Below, one piece after another: positions 7,467 to 18,524 of a stretch of DNA of 64,000 nt (position 1 is its first letter; each line of letters begins with the position of its first letter). The stretch is from Mycobacterium dioxanotrophicus (GTDB taxonomy: Bacteria > Actinomycetota > Actinomycetes > Mycobacteriales > Mycobacteriaceae), in assembly GCF_002157835.1 (NCBI RefSeq), contig NZ_CP020809.1, positions 5,828,001-5,892,000 on the forward strand, written 5' to 3'. Below the pieces are notes generated by a model. The model saw only the letters and a program-made list of their open reading frames with translations, did no database searches and had not been told where the DNA came from. The position numbers and the translations under genes were made by a program.

Positions 7467-9232
7467 AAGCGGTACTCCCCCAACCACATCGCGTTCGCGC
7501 CGGTCAGCGAGCGCTGAGCCTGTTCCAGCACCCCGGTCACTGATGCGACGGCCAGCGAGCCCAGCGCCTCGGGCAGCGACGCCGCTGCCGGTTGCGAGGA
7601 TGGCTTGGGCGACAACAGGTCCCGCAACGACGATCCGGGCAGATGCGCGATCTTGACCTTGGTGTCCTCGTCGAGGCCGGCCAGCAGTTTGGCCCGGCGG
7701 ATCGCGGTGCGTAGCCCGCCGAGTTCGTCGACGAGCCCGCGTTCGTGAGCGTCGGCCCCGGTCCACACCCGGCCGCGCGCCACGTCCTGGACGGCCTCCA
7801 CCGCCAAGCCGCGGCCGTCCGCGACCCGCTGCACGAAGTCCTGGTAGAACAGGTCGGCCTCGGCCTCGACCTGGGCGTGCTGCTCATCGGTGAACGGTGC
7901 GTTGGTGGACCAGGCGTCGGCATTGGCATTGGTACGCACCGCATCCGAACCGACCCCGAGCTTGTCCTTGAGCTCCCGTGACACCAGCTTGCCGGTCAGC
8001 ACCCCGATCGACCCGGTGATGGTGCCCGGGTTGGCGACGATCGCGTCGGCGGCCATCGCCGCGTAGTAGCCACCCGATGCCGCCACGGCTCCCATCGACG
8101 CGACGACGGGCTTGCCTGCCTCGCGGGCCCGCACCACCTCACGCCAGATGGTCTCGGAGGCAGTCACCGAGCCGCCGGGGCTGTCCACCCGCAGCACGAT
8201 GGCCACCACGTCGTCTTGGGCTGCCGCCTCCCGCAGGGCCGCTGCGATGGTGTCGCCCCCGGCTCCGGAGTTACCGAACGGCAGCACCTGCCGACCACCC
8301 TTGCCACTGACGATCGGCCCGTGCACCGTCACCACGGCGACGGTCGGCTTCGATTTGAGCCCGGGAATCGCAGGTGTCGGTTTGGGTGTGGACGCCCGCG
8401 CGTACCGCGACAGGTACAACCGCGGAGCGCTGTCATCGCCATCGGATTCCGCTGCGGCACCGCAGAGTTCACTGATGCGCGCGTACGCCTCATCGCGGAA
8501 GCCGATCCGGTCGATCAGCCCGCCCGCTACGGCATCGTCGCGCAGCAGCGGCGCCTTGTCAGCCAGCGCGTCGATGGCGTCGATCGATACCTGCCGGGAT
8601 TCCGCGATGGCCTGCCACACCTGGCTCTGGAGGCTCTCGATCAGCCGGCTGTCGGCTTCCCGGTGCGCGTCGGTGTAGCGATCCTGCGTGAAGATGTTTG
8701 TCGCAGACTTGTATTCACCACGCGTCACAAATTGCGCTTCGATCCCGACCTTGTCCAGGGCATCGCGCAAGAACATCGCGTTGGTGGCGAAACCGACCAG
8801 TCCGACGGTGCCCGACGGTTGCATCCACACCTCGCGGAACGCCGAGGCTAGGTAGTACGAGAAGGTGCCCGGATAGGTTTCCGACCAGGCCAGGGTCGGC
8901 TTGACCGCGCCGAACTCGGCGATCGCGTCGCGCAACTCCTGCACCGGTCCGGCTGCCGCGGCCGGAATCTGTACCCGCGCGATCAACCCGGCCACCCGGT
9001 CATCGTCTGCAGCCCGGTGGATCGCCGCGACGGCCTGACGCAGGACCAGAGGCCGTCCTCCGACGGAGATCATCGCCAACGGATCGAACCCCGCGGTCTC
9101 CGGAGGCACGGACGTCAGATCGAGTTCGAGAACACACGCACTTGGGACGCCGTTGTGCCGGACGGTGTCGACCTTGCGGACCAACGCCCGCAAATCGTCG
9201 GGACCGGGCAGGCTCGGGAGGAAGTCGAACAT
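7463..9232 (-). CDS. sppA: Signal peptide peptidase SppA, 67K type (serine protease IV)
   Basis: A 589-aa protein with two tandem Clp-like S49 domains, the double-length SppA found in E. coli and mycobacteria. The catalytic lysine is Lys175 in TRGEYKSATNIF in the first domain. The nucleophile is Ser386 in MGAVAASGGYYAAMAADAIV in the second. These enzymes degrade cleaved signal peptides at the membrane. No obvious N-terminal transmembrane segment is seen, so membrane association would differ from E. coli. In M. tuberculosis sppA lies directly beside rplO; here other genes lie between the two. The gene ends by sharing CTAG with the convergent aminotransferase. Confidence 0.9.
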   Translation of the reverse strand: MFDFLPSLPGPDDLRALVRKVDTVRHNGVPSACVLELDLTSVPPETAGFDPLAMISVGGRPLVLRQAVAAIHRAADDDRVAGLIARVQIPAAAAGPVQELRDAIAEFGAVKPTLAWSETYPGTFSYYLASAFREVWMQPSGTVGLVGFATNAMFLRDALDKVGIEAQFVTRGEYKSATNIFTQDRYTDAHREADSRLIESLQSQVWQAIAESRQVSIDAIDALADKAPLLRDDAVAGGLIDRIGFRDEAYARISELCGAAAESDGDDSAPRLYLSRYARASTPKPTPAIPGLKSKPTVAVVTVHGPIVSGKGGRQVLPFGNSGAGGDTIAAALREAAAQDDVVAIVLRVDSPGGSVTASETIWREVVRAREAGKPVVASMGAVAASGGYYAAMAADAIVANPGTITGSIGVLTGKLVSRELKDKLGVGSDAVRTNANADAWSTNAPFTDEQHAQVEAEADLFYQDFVQRVADGRGLAVEAVQDVARGRVWTGADAHERGLVDELGGLRTAIRRAKLLAGLDEDTKVKIAHLPGSSLRDLLSPKPSSQPAAASLPEALGSLAVASVTGVLEQAQRSLTGANAMWLGEYRF

Positions 9233-9318
9233 GCTCCGAGCCTACCGACGCCCCGGCGCAGGTCCGACGGTCAGCGAAAGGGACTCTCGCCGCCGACGGG
9301 CGTCTAGGCTGATCGGCG

Positions 9319-10590
9319 ATGAAATTTGCGCTGGCAAGCTATGGGACTCGGGGCGACATCGAACCTTCGGTGGTGATCGGCCGGGAACTGCAGCGCAGGG
9401 GACATGATGTGGGCATCGCCGTCCCGCCCGACCTGGTCGGCTTCGCAGAATCGGCAGGCCTGTCCGCCGTACCCTACGGAGCCGAGACCCAGGCCTGGAT
9501 GGCTGCGTACCTCACCTTCACGACATCGCTGTTCGGCAGATTTTGGAGAATCCGGGACCAACTGCAGGCCGGCCGTGAAATCCAGGAGGTGACCAACCGG
9601 ACGTGGACGCAGATGAGCACGACACTGACGTCCCTTGCCGATGGCGCCGACTTGGTCCTCGCCGGGCAGACATACCAGGAGATCGCTGCCAATGTGGCTG
9701 AGCACCACGGGCTTCCGTTGGTCACACTGCACCACGTCCCTATGCGTCCCAACGGTCAGGTTGTGGCGATCTTGCCGGCTCCGGCTTCTCGCGTCGCGGT
9801 GCGAGCGTTCGACTGGCTGATCTGGCGGCTGAGCAAGAAGCTCGAAGACACGCAGCGAGGCGCACTCGGCTTACCGAAAACAACAGGCCCCTCGCCGCGA
9901 CGGATTGCCGAACAGGGAGCTTTGGAACTCCAGGCCTACGACCAGGTCGCCTTCCCGGGCCTGGCGGCTGAATGGGCGGCATGGAGACATCAACGGCCCT
10001 TTGTGGGCGCGCTGACGATGGAGCTGGCAACCCGCGCCGATGAGGAAGCCGCGGCGTGGATCTCTGCGGGAACACCGCCGATTTTCTTCGGCTTCGGCAG
10101 CATGCCGGTGAAATCTCCCGCCGACACGGTCGAGATGATCAGTCGGGCGTGCGCAGAGCTCGGTGAACGTGCGTTGATCGGCGCAGGCTGGAGTGACTTC
10201 GACGACGTCGCGCATGCCGATCACGTGAAGATCGTCGGCGCGGTGAATTACGCGTCCATCTTTCCCCTGTGCCGCGCAATCGTGCACCACGGTGGGTCGG
10301 GTACCTCGGCCGCGAGTCTGCGGGCCGGGGTTCCCACGCTGGTCCTTTCGGTGGACGGCAACCAGATGATCTGGGGAGCTCAGCTGAAACGCCGGCTGAA
10401 GGTGGGCACGCACCGCCGCCTGTCCCGCACGACCCGCGAGACGCTCGTCGCAGACCTGCGCCAGATCTTGTCGCCGGAGTACGCAATTCGCGCTCGCGAA
10501 CTCGCCGGGCGGATGACCAAACCCGCCGACAGCGTCACCGCGGCCGCCGATCTCGTCGAGAACTTCGCCCGGGTGCGGAGGTTCGTCTAG
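9319..10590 (+). CDS. Glycopeptidolipid-type glycosyltransferase (GT1 family, MGT-like)
   Basis: A 423-aa GT-B protein. It begins with the acceptor-domain signature [21 protein letters not shown] and carries the donor-site motif [17 protein letters not shown] near residue 330, with the [12 protein letters not shown] strand before it. This pattern is typical of mycobacterial glycosyltransferases that decorate glycopeptidolipids and phenolic glycolipids, and of macrolide glycosyltransferases. It is divergent from sppA (86-bp gap) and convergent with the NRPS gene, sharing CTAG at the stop codons. Its neighbour activates an amino acid of the kind glycosylated in GPLs, but no other GPL genes are present in the window, so the acceptor is unknown. 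Confidence 0.85.
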   Translation: MKFALASYGTRGDIEPSVVIGRELQRRGHDVGIAVPPDLVGFAESAGLSAVPYGAETQAWMAAYLTFTTSLFGRFWRIRDQLQAGREIQEVTNRTWTQMSTTLTSLADGADLVLAGQTYQEIAANVAEHHGLPLVTLHHVPMRPNGQVVAILPAPASRVAVRAFDWLIWRLSKKLEDTQRGALGLPKTTGPSPRRIAEQGALELQAYDQVAFPGLAAEWAAWRHQRPFVGALTMELATRADEEAAAWISAGTPPIFFGFGSMPVKSPADTVEMISRACAELGERALIGAGWSDFDDVAHADHVKIVGAVNYASIFPLCRAIVHHGGSGTSAASLRAGVPTLVLSVDGNQMIWGAQLKRRLKVGTHRRLSRTTRETLVADLRQILSPEYAIRARELAGRMTKPADSVTAAADLVENFARVRRFV

Positions 10591-13500
10591 TCAGTGCAGT
10601 GTGTCGGCACACCGGCACGCTCGACATGCGCGCAGATGCCTTTGAGCGCGTCGAACCACAACTGGTTCAGGCGCTCGACCTGGTCCTGGCTCAGTGCCGA
10701 CGGCGCCCACGTCCACGTCGCGTGCAGGCGCTGCCCGGTGCCGGTATCCAGGATGGCCGAGTTGAACTCGACGGTATGCCCCAGCGGCGTGTCTATCTCT
10801 GAGGCCGCGGGGATGGCTGCCATGGCGTTCTCGTCGACCCGCCACAGCTCATCGGAGACGTCGGCGGCGCCGGCATCGAAGCGCCCCAGATAGTTGAATT
10901 CGATGACAGGCTCCGAACCGTCCACGCGGACTTCGGGATTCAGATACCGCAGCAGACCGTAGGTCAGACCGTCCGGTATGGCGTGAAGTCGCTGCAATGC
11001 GGCCCGAATCACGGGGCCCAGTGCTGCGTCCCCGTCAGCCACCTGCGCCCAGGGCAGATCGTCGATGGTCAGCGCCACCGGGTACTTGCTGGTGAACCAC
11101 CCCACCGTGCGGGACAGATCCACGTCGTCGCGCAGTTGCTCGGCTCGTCCGTGGCCCTTGACGTCAATACCGATCGGGGCACCGCCGGCGCCGAGGAATT
11201 CGTTCCAGGCCAACCCGAATGCGATCAACAGAATGTCTTGCACCCCAGCGGTAAACGCGGCAGGCACATCCCCGAGCAGACGTCGAGTGACGTCGGCGTC
11301 CAACGTCACCAGGAGATGGCCCGCGGTGGCGTAGGTGTCGACGGCTGGTTGCACCGCGGGTAGCGCGGCCGGGGTTGCGAGCAGTTGCCGCCATACATCG
11401 GCCATCTGCACCACCTCGGCACTGCGCGCGTGCTCAGCGAGGATCGAACCCCACCGGGCGAACGATGTCCGGCCTGCGGGCAACCGCACGGGCTGTCCAC
11501 TGCGGTGCTGCACCCACGCGATGTTCAAGTCCTCCAGCAGAATTCGCCACGATGGCGCATCGACGGAGAGGTGGTGGATCATCAGCGCCAGCCGGCCCGT
11601 CGTCGGCACCCACAGCGCGGTGAACATCGACCCCGCTTCGGGATTCAGCCGTGATCGGGCGGCCGCCAGCGCCTCATCGGACAAGGCATCCACCGCATGC
11701 ACGCAGCCGCGGGCGTCCACGGACCCTTCCTCGGGCACCGACAGCGACCACGCGCCGTCGTCGCCGTCCCGCGCCCGCAGCCGTAGGATCGCGTGCCGGT
11801 CCAGCAGAGCTTGCACCACGGCGACGACGTCGGTCTCGTTCACTCCTGGCGGGGCCTGCACCACCACCGTCTGGTTGTACTGATCGATCGGTCCGGCAAA
11901 ACCGTGCAACCAGTGCATGATCGGGGTGCCGATCAACGCGCCGGTGCCGGTGTCGGCCACGGTCGCTTGTCCCTCGGCGGAAGCGGCCACCCGCGCAAGC
12001 CGGGCGACCGTCTGCTCGACGACGACATCGCGTTGCCGGCACACGACACCGGCCGCCCGTGCCCGGGCCACCACCTGCATCGACGAGAGGCTGTCTCCGC
12101 CCAGGTCGAAGAAGGAGTCGTCCACGCCGACCCGTTGGACACCGAGGACTTGGGCGTAGACGTCGGCCAGGATCTGTTCGACCGCGCCCGACGGCGCACG
12201 GTAATGGCTGGCGCCGTGGGACTCCGGTGCCGGCAGGGCACGCGTGTCCAGCTTGCCGTTGACGGTCACCGGCAACGCCTCCAGCGTCACCAGCGCGCTC
12301 GGCACCATGTACGCGGGCAATCGATCGGCCAATTGGACACGCAGCTCGGCAGGCTCCGCAGCGCCGGTGACATAGCCGACAAGGCGCATGTCGCCGGGGC
12401 GGTCTTCTCGGGCGATCACCACCGCCTGGTCGACGCCGTCCAGCCCGGCCAGCGCGGCCTGGATCTCGCCCAATTCGATGCGATAACCGCGCATGTTGAC
12501 CTGCTCGTCGACGCGACCCAGATACTGCAGGTCACCGTCAGGACCCCAGCAGACCCGATCACCCGTGCGGTACATGCGTAGCGCGGACGCACCCTCGTCG
12601 CCGAACGGGCACGCCACAAAACGCGATGCCGTCAGACCCGCGCGGCCCCAGTATCCGCATGCCACTCCGGCCCCCGCCACGTACAACTCACCGACGACGC
12701 CTGCCGACACCGGCCGCAGCCACCCGTCCAACACGAAGAAGGCCAGATGTGGCAAGGGCACACCGATCGGGCTGATGCTCTTGTCGATGTCTTCGACGCC
12801 GATCCGGCGGAAGGAGGCGTGCACCGTCGTCTCGGTGATGCCGTACATGTTGATCATCCGGGGTAGCTCGGCATGGTTCCGAAACCACGACGCAAGGCGT
12901 TGCGGCGCAAGCGCTTCGCCACCAAATATCACGGTCTGAAGACTCAGCTGCCCCGTCGCGGGCTGCAGCGCGTCGGCGGTTTGCAGCGCATGGAACGCCG
13001 ACGGGGTCTGACTCAATACCGTGACGTGTTCGCGGACGAGCAGGGCGTGGAATTCTTCCGACGAGCGAACGACATCCTCCGGCACGATCAGCAACCGCCC
13101 GCCGTGCAGAAGCGGGCCCCAGATTTCCCAGACCGAATAATCGAAGGCCAGGGAGTGACATTGCGTCCAGACCTGCCCGCGCGCCAGTTCGGTGCCGAGA
13201 GCCTCGAAAAGCCGGGTCACATTACGGTGAGTGACGGCCACGCCCTTGGGTACGCCGGTGGTTCCCGAGGTGTATATGACGTAGGCGATGTCGTCAGGGG
13301 CCGGGGCCGGCAAACTGCCGCCGGGAGAAGCGTCGTCGGCGCGGTCGTCGATGGCGATGACCGGCACCCGCGACCCGTCGAGTCGCGCACGCAGCTCCGC
13401 GGTGGTGATCACTGCCACCGGCCCGGCGTCGGCGAGGACCATCCCGACACGCGCGTCCGGATGCGCGGGATCGATCGGCAGGTACGCCGCTCCCGTCTTG

Positions 13501-13865
13501 ATCACCGCCAGGACCGCCACGATCGCCTCGGCGCAGCGTGGCAGCAGGATCGCCACCCGCTCTCCCGGGGCCGCGCCGCGGCCAACGAGCAAGTGCGCCA
13601 AGCGATCAGATGCCCCATCTAGCTCGCCGTAGGTCATCGAGCGAGCACCGCACGTGATCGCCACCGCTTGCGGGTGCGAGGTGACCTGTACCGCGAACAA
13701 CTCCGGAATCGATACCGCCAGGTCTGCTGCGTGCGTCAGCACAGCTCGGTTGCCCCAGTCGTCGAGCAGGCCGCGTTCGTCGGCGTCCATCAGGTCGATC
13801 GACAACAACCGCGTGGTGTGGCCTTCCGGCATGATCGCCCGTGGCGCACCATCATCTGATCGCAT
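10587..13865 (-). CDS. Single-module nonribosomal peptide synthetase, A-T-E, threonine-like code
   Basis: A 1092-aa protein. It has an adenylation domain (about 45-540, [11 protein letters not shown]), a carrier domain ([10 protein letters not shown], phosphopantetheine Ser592) and an epimerisation domain (about 645-1080, HHLSVD at 764-769, [25 protein letters not shown]). Residues lining the adenylation pocket, aligned by eye to the GrsA positions, read DYWSIGMVHK, close to the threonine code DFWNIGMVHK. The protein should load L-Thr or a similar residue and epimerise it. There is no condensation or thioesterase domain. However, the first 45 residues keep the linker that normally follows a condensation domain ([20 protein letters not shown]), which suggests the module was cut from a larger synthetase. 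GGGGGA precedes the ATG. Confidence 0.88.
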   Translation of the reverse strand: MRSDDGAPRAIMPEGHTTRLLSIDLMDADERGLLDDWGNRAVLTHAADLAVSIPELFAVQVTSHPQAVAITCGARSMTYGELDGASDRLAHLLVGRGAAPGERVAILLPRCAEAIVAVLAVIKTGAAYLPIDPAHPDARVGMVLADAGPVAVITTAELRARLDGSRVPVIAIDDRADDASPGGSLPAPAPDDIAYVIYTSGTTGVPKGVAVTHRNVTRLFEALGTELARGQVWTQCHSLAFDYSVWEIWGPLLHGGRLLIVPEDVVRSSEEFHALLVREHVTVLSQTPSAFHALQTADALQPATGQLSLQTVIFGGEALAPQRLASWFRNHAELPRMINMYGITETTVHASFRRIGVEDIDKSISPIGVPLPHLAFFVLDGWLRPVSAGVVGELYVAGAGVACGYWGRAGLTASRFVACPFGDEGASALRMYRTGDRVCWGPDGDLQYLGRVDEQVNMRGYRIELGEIQAALAGLDGVDQAVVIAREDRPGDMRLVGYVTGAAEPAELRVQLADRLPAYMVPSALVTLEALPVTVNGKLDTRALPAPESHGASHYRAPSGAVEQILADVYAQVLGVQRVGVDDSFFDLGGDSLSSMQVVARARAAGVVCRQRDVVVEQTVARLARVAASAEGQATVADTGTGALIGTPIMHWLHGFAGPIDQYNQTVVVQAPPGVNETDVVAVVQALLDRHAILRLRARDGDDGAWSLSVPEEGSVDARGCVHAVDALSDEALAAARSRLNPEAGSMFTALWVPTTGRLALMIHHLSVDAPSWRILLEDLNIAWVQHRSGQPVRLPAGRTSFARWGSILAEHARSAEVVQMADVWRQLLATPAALPAVQPAVDTYATAGHLLVTLDADVTRRLLGDVPAAFTAGVQDILLIAFGLAWNEFLGAGGAPIGIDVKGHGRAEQLRDDVDLSRTVGWFTSKYPVALTIDDLPWAQVADGDAALGPVIRAALQRLHAIPDGLTYGLLRYLNPEVRVDGSEPVIEFNYLGRFDAGAADVSDELWRVDENAMAAIPAASEIDTPLGHTVEFNSAILDTGTGQRLHATWTWAPSALSQDQVERLNQLWFDALKGICAHVERAGVPTHCTD

Positions 13866-13985
13866 TGATCCCCCAACCGCCGAACCCTCGCTGAGCCGCC
13901 CTCGCTCAGCTCTTCCGAAATCTACCGCAGCAGAATTCTGTGGGCGGCGAATGCGATTGTGCGGCCTTGTTTCTGCGCGAGCGAC

Positions 13986-15179
13986 TCACGGCAGCCTGCG
14001 GTGCACCTCGAAGGCCAGACACAATTCGGCGATGTCACGGGGCCGCGACAACGACCGGCCGGTGCGCTCCTCGATGCGATGCAGACGGTGGCGCACGGTG
14101 TTGGGGTGCACGTAGATTTTGGCGGCCGTCTCGTTGGCGGAGCCGCCGGAGTCCAGCCACGCCTGAAAGGTGTCGACCAGGATCTGGCGTTCCTCAGCGG
14201 GCAGATCGTCGAACCCGCCGAGGACGTCATGCCCGATGCGTTGCATGACCTCGGGTGCGGCGACCGCCGCCACCGCCAACGGTGACCCATCGAAAACCTG
14301 CACCAGCTGATCGTCGGTCGGCCTGCCGGCGATGGCCAGCCGGGCGAACCGCAAGGCCTCGCCGGTGACCGTCAGATCGTCGAACGGCGGGCTCACGCCC
14401 ACCCGGTCCGACGCCGCGGACCGCAGAATGTCCAACAGCTCGTCCTGGGTGGCGTGGCGCCGCAGGTGCACGATGCCGACCTGCAGATCGGGCAGCAGCC
14501 GCCACGCCGACCGGATGTCGCGGGTGTCGAGCTTGTTCGCGATCTCCGGCAGACCTGTGCGTCCGATCCCCGGAACCTGCGCTGCCACAACGACATACGG
14601 ACCAGACGTGGGCAGCCGCAGAATGTCGGCAGCATCCCACAGGTTCTGGGTGTCGGTGATGCGGCCCTGCAGGATCGCCTCGACCAGAGCCGAGCGTTCC
14701 TCTTCCTTGCCGAGCATCTGCTGGGTCAACTGCTGGCGGTAGGCGCCCGTCATCGCCTGGGTGAAGGAGTCCTGGGCGAGCATGATCTGCGATGTGGTGG
14801 CGAGGATGGCCTCGGGGCTGATGTCGAGGTCGCGCGCTTGGGCCAGGCTCGTCTCCCACATGAACCGGAAGCCGACGCGGTAGGCCGACATCACCATCGC
14901 CAACGGCACCCCGGCCAGCGCCCGCCGCACCCCGGTGTCCTCGGCAGCCGATACGTCGGCCAGTTCGGGTCCGCTGTCGGCGGTCAGTGCGTCGAACACG
15001 TAGACCATCTGGGCCCGGCAGCTGCGGTGCAGCTCGGCGTCGTCGACCAGGCTGCGGTTGGACGCATAGAACGCGACGTCGCGCCGGATGACCTCGGCCA
15101 TGTCGGTGGCCAGGGCATCGGCGCGAGCCAGGACGGCCTCGGCGAGCCGCACAATGCTCGGGTCGGGCGCCGCTGGCAT
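13986..15179 (-). CDS. PucR/CdaR-family transcriptional regulator
   Basis: A 397-aa protein. It ends in the PucR-type helix-turn-helix, with ETAAKIYVHPNTVRHRLHRIEE near residues 345-370 followed by the RDIAELCLAF tail. The N-terminal half is an all-helical sensor-like region (EVIRRDVAFYASNRSLVDDAELHRSC), and the middle resembles the GGDEF-like module of the family. It is divergent from the acyl-CoA ligase/PHA operon, with a 144-bp gap, which makes that operon its likeliest target. Ligand and operator are not evident. Downstream, about 120 bp separate its stop from the NRPS start on the same strand. Confidence 0.82.
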   Translation of the reverse strand: MPAAPDPSIVRLAEAVLARADALATDMAEVIRRDVAFYASNRSLVDDAELHRSCRAQMVYVFDALTADSGPELADVSAAEDTGVRRALAGVPLAMVMSAYRVGFRFMWETSLAQARDLDISPEAILATTSQIMLAQDSFTQAMTGAYRQQLTQQMLGKEEERSALVEAILQGRITDTQNLWDAADILRLPTSGPYVVVAAQVPGIGRTGLPEIANKLDTRDIRSAWRLLPDLQVGIVHLRRHATQDELLDILRSAASDRVGVSPPFDDLTVTGEALRFARLAIAGRPTDDQLVQVFDGSPLAVAAVAAPEVMQRIGHDVLGGFDDLPAEERQILVDTFQAWLDSGGSANETAAKIYVHPNTVRHRLHRIEERTGRSLSRPRDIAELCLAFEVHRRLP

Positions 15180-15323
15180 GAGGACACGATAGGCCCGCGG
15201 GGCGCTCGGTGTGAGCGCTCACAGCAGACTGCCTGCGACGTTGTTCCCGCCACCATGTTCTTCCGGCAGCCCGGACCGCACAGTTGAGGTATCGAACGAC
15301 AACGTCGGCACCCGGAGGAGACC

Positions 15324-16829
15324 GTGACCAACCTCAGCACCAATCTCGTTGCAGCAGCACAGAAGTACCCCGACCGAACGGCACTTCGCTGTGACGATAC
15401 GACCCTGAGCCTCGCCGACTTCAACACCGCCGCGGCCCGCGTGGCCACGTTCCTCGAGCGCGCCGGCATCGACCCCGGCGATCGGGTCGGCATCATGCTG
15501 CCGAACAGTGCGGCATTCGCCGTGACGTACTACGGCATCATGCGCCGGGGCGCCATCGCCGTCCCGATGAACCCGCTGCTGAAGGCCCGGGAAGTCGCGT
15601 TCTACCTGGCCAACACGGGGGCGAAGGCCCTGTTCGGCGCGCCGGCGTTCGCCGAGGCCGCCACCGACGGCGCCACGGCCGCGGGCGCACAGGCCTGGCT
15701 GGTCGACGACGCGACACTGCCCGCCCTCATCGCCGACCTGCCCGAACAGCCCGAACCGGTCGAGCGGGCCGACACCGACACCGCGGTGGTGCTGCACACC
15801 TCCGGTACCACCGGCAAACCCAAGGGCGCCGAGTTGACCCACGGTGGCCTGCGCCGCAACGCCGAGGTCACCTTGCGCACGCTGATCGAGGTGGGCCCGG
15901 ACGACGTGATCATGGGCTGCCTGCCGTTGTTCCACGTGTTCGGCCTGACCTGCGGTCTCAACGCCGCGGTGGCGGTCGGTGCGACACTGGTGCTGATCCC
16001 GCGGTTCGACCCTCGTACCGCGCTGCGAGCGATCGAACGCGATGGCGTGACGGTGTTCCAGGGCGTGCCGACCATGTACTCGGCACTGCTCGCCGTTGCT
16101 CCCGAATTTCTCGGCGCCGCAAAGACTTTGCGGATCTGCGCGTCCGGCGGCGCGGCGCTGCCGGTGCCGGTGCTCACCGAGTTCGAGGAGACGTTCGGCA
16201 CCACGATCCTGGAGGGCTACGGGCTGTCCGAGACCTCGCCGGTGGCCTGCTTCAACCACCCCGACCGCGAGCGCAAGGCCGGTTCGATCGGCACGCCCAT
16301 CGAAGGTGTCGAGATGCGCGTCGTCGACGACAACGGCACCGAGGTCGCCGCGGGTGAGCCCGGTGAGATCCAGATCCGCGGCCACAACGTCATGAAGGGC
16401 TACTGGAACCTACCCGAGGCCACCGCCGCGGCGATCTCGCCGGACGGCTGGTTCGGCACCGGTGACATCGGCAAGGTCGACGACGACGGCTTCTTCTACA
16501 TCGTCGACCGCAAGAAGCAGATGATCATCCGCGGCGGCCTGAACATCTACCCCCGCGAGATCGAGGAGGTGCTCTACGAGCACCCGGCCGTCGCGGAGGC
16601 CTGCGTCGTCGGCATCCCGCACGACTCCCTCGGCGAGGAGGTCGGCGCGGCAGTCGCACTCAAGGACGGCGCCCAGACTGCACCCGAGGAGCTGCGCGAC
16701 TTCGTCAAGGAACGGGTCGCCGCTTACAAGTACCCGCGCCGCGTCTGGCTGGTCGACGCCCTGCCCAAAGGGCCGACCGGCAAGATCCTGCGCCGCGAAA
16801 TCGCCATCCCCACCACCGAAAGCCACTGA
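15324..16829 (+). CDS. Long/medium-chain fatty-acid-CoA ligase (FadD-type)
   Basis: A 501-aa AMP-forming ligase. It shows HTSGTTGKPKGAELTH, the core GYGLSETSPVAC, GTGDIGKVDDDGFFYIVDRKKQMI and the terminal lysine motif GPTGKILRRE. The overall pattern is closer to FadD ligases than to the acetyl-CoA synthetase-like gene at 4469. It begins at GTG 15324 with GGAGGA upstream. It is the first gene of an operon with the PHA synthase (6-bp gap) and depolymerase, so it may recycle hydroxy fatty acids released from PHA or supply precursors; that role is inferred from context. Confidence 0.88.
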   Translation: MTNLSTNLVAAAQKYPDRTALRCDDTTLSLADFNTAAARVATFLERAGIDPGDRVGIMLPNSAAFAVTYYGIMRRGAIAVPMNPLLKAREVAFYLANTGAKALFGAPAFAEAATDGATAAGAQAWLVDDATLPALIADLPEQPEPVERADTDTAVVLHTSGTTGKPKGAELTHGGLRRNAEVTLRTLIEVGPDDVIMGCLPLFHVFGLTCGLNAAVAVGATLVLIPRFDPRTALRAIERDGVTVFQGVPTMYSALLAVAPEFLGAAKTLRICASGGAALPVPVLTEFEETFGTTILEGYGLSETSPVACFNHPDRERKAGSIGTPIEGVEMRVVDDNGTEVAAGEPGEIQIRGHNVMKGYWNLPEATAAAISPDGWFGTGDIGKVDDDGFFYIVDRKKQMIIRGGLNIYPREIEEVLYEHPAVAEACVVGIPHDSLGEEVGAAVALKDGAQTAPEELRDFVKERVAAYKYPRRVWLVDALPKGPTGKILRREIAIPTTESH

Positions 16830-16834
16830 TCGCC

Positions 16835-18520
16835 ATGACCGACAACCGTTTCGACGAACTCGCCGCACCGCTGGATCTGTTACTGGTCAATTCGACCCGC
16901 AGCTTTGCCGGCCGGATGATGCCCAACCGGTCCTGGGCCAGGTTCGGGGGCAGCCTGGCCCGTCAGCCCCGCACCGTCGCCGACCAGATCGGCGGCCTCG
17001 GCCGGGAACTCGCCACGATCGCGACCGGCAACTCCGACCGCGCTCCGGCCCGCTCCGACAAGCGGTTCAGCGATCCCGCCTGGCAGGGCAATCCGTTGAT
17101 GCGCCGCACCATGCAGGCCTACCTGGCCTCGGCTGACACCGCCGAGGCGCTGTTCGCCGCGGCCGATCTGGACTGGCGGGACCGCGACAAGATGCGTTTC
17201 GTGCTGGACAACATCCTCGAAGGCCTCTCACCCAGCAACAGCCCGATCCTGAGCCCACTGGGCTGGAAGGCACTGATCGACACCGGCGGCCTGTCGGCGG
17301 TGCGCGGCCTGAAAGCCTTCGCCCGCGACATGGCTTCCAAGCCGAGAGTGCCCGCGATGGTGGAACCCGACGCCTACACCGTCGGTGAGACGGTGGCGAT
17401 CACCAAGGGCGCGGTGGTGCTCAAGACCCGCATGTTCGAGCTGATCCACTACGCGCCGCAGACCCCCACCGTGCGGCAGATCCCGCTGCTGATGGTGCCG
17501 CCGGTGATCAACAAGTACTACATCATGGACATCGCCCCGGGCCGCAGCATGATCGAGTACTTCGTGGCTCAAGGCCAGCAGGTGTTCGCCATCTCATGGC
17601 GCAACCCCCAAGCCCGCCACCGGGATTGGGGATTGGACGCCTATGGTGGCTCGATCGTCGAGGCGCTCGACGCGGTCCGTGAGATCGCGGGCACCGACAG
17701 TGCGCACCTGCTGGCGACCTGCTCGGGCGGCATTCTGGCGGCGATGGTGGCTGCCCATCTCGCCGAGATCGGTGAGGCCGACAAGATCGCGGGGCTGACA
17801 CTGGCCGTCACTGTGCTCGACCAGAACCGGGCCGGTTTCGCCTCGGCGGCGATGAGTGAGCGCTCCGCGCACGCGGCGATCCGGTCATCGGCCCGTGCGG
17901 GCTATCTGGACGGGCGCGCCATGGCCGAGATGTTCGCCTGGCTACGGCCGACCGACCTGGTGTGGCGGTACTGGGTGAACAACTATGTGCAGGGCCGCGA
18001 ACCGGCACCCTTCGACGTGCTGTTCTGGAACGCCGACACCACCCGGATGACGGCCGCCCTGCACCGCGAGATGGTGTTGATGGGGCTGCACAATTCGCTG
18101 ACCACCCCAGGTGCGGTGAGCATGCTCGGTACCCCGGTCGACCTCGGCACGGTGACCAACGACGCCTACGTGATCGGCGGTGTGGCCGACCACATCTGCC
18201 CATGGCAGGCCACCTACCGCAGTGCTCAGCTGCTGGGCAGCAAGGACAACACCTACGTGCTGTCCACCAGCGGCCACATCGCCGCCCTCGTCAATCCCCC
18301 GGGCAACCCGAAGGCATCGTTCCGGGCAGGCGTAGTCGACGACTCGACCGCCGAGCATTGGCTCACCGAGAACGAAGCCAAGAAGGATTCGTGGTGGCCG
18401 CACTACATGGCGTGGCTGGGTGAGCGCAGCGGGCCGGAAGTCGATGCGCCCCAAGCCCTCGGCGGTGCCGGCTACGAGCCACTGGCCCCCGCGCCGGGAA
18501 CCTACGTCCATGAGAGCTGA
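16835..18520 (+). CDS. phaC: Polyhydroxyalkanoate synthase (PhaC-like)
   Basis: A 561-aa protein with the PhaC fold. The N-terminal domain has DPAWQGNPLMRRTMQAYLA and LSPSNSPILSPLGW. The lipase-like box holds cysteine instead of serine (LLATCSGGILAAM), and the other catalytic residues are in FWNADTTRM, GGVADHICPW and SGHIAALVNPPGNPK. PHA synthases polymerise 3-hydroxyacyl-CoA into storage granules in the cytoplasm. Length and box fit medium-chain (class II-like) enzymes, but class I cannot be excluded by eye. The depolymerase start overlaps or lies just past its stop, indicating one operon. No phasin or PhaJ gene is nearby. Confidence 0.87.
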   Translation: MTDNRFDELAAPLDLLLVNSTRSFAGRMMPNRSWARFGGSLARQPRTVADQIGGLGRELATIATGNSDRAPARSDKRFSDPAWQGNPLMRRTMQAYLASADTAEALFAAADLDWRDRDKMRFVLDNILEGLSPSNSPILSPLGWKALIDTGGLSAVRGLKAFARDMASKPRVPAMVEPDAYTVGETVAITKGAVVLKTRMFELIHYAPQTPTVRQIPLLMVPPVINKYYIMDIAPGRSMIEYFVAQGQQVFAISWRNPQARHRDWGLDAYGGSIVEALDAVREIAGTDSAHLLATCSGGILAAMVAAHLAEIGEADKIAGLTLAVTVLDQNRAGFASAAMSERSAHAAIRSSARAGYLDGRAMAEMFAWLRPTDLVWRYWVNNYVQGREPAPFDVLFWNADTTRMTAALHREMVLMGLHNSLTTPGAVSMLGTPVDLGTVTNDAYVIGGVADHICPWQATYRSAQLLGSKDNTYVLSTSGHIAALVNPPGNPKASFRAGVVDDSTAEHWLTENEAKKDSWWPHYMAWLGERSGPEVDAPQALGGAGYEPLAPAPGTYVHES

Positions 18521-18524
18521 GGCC

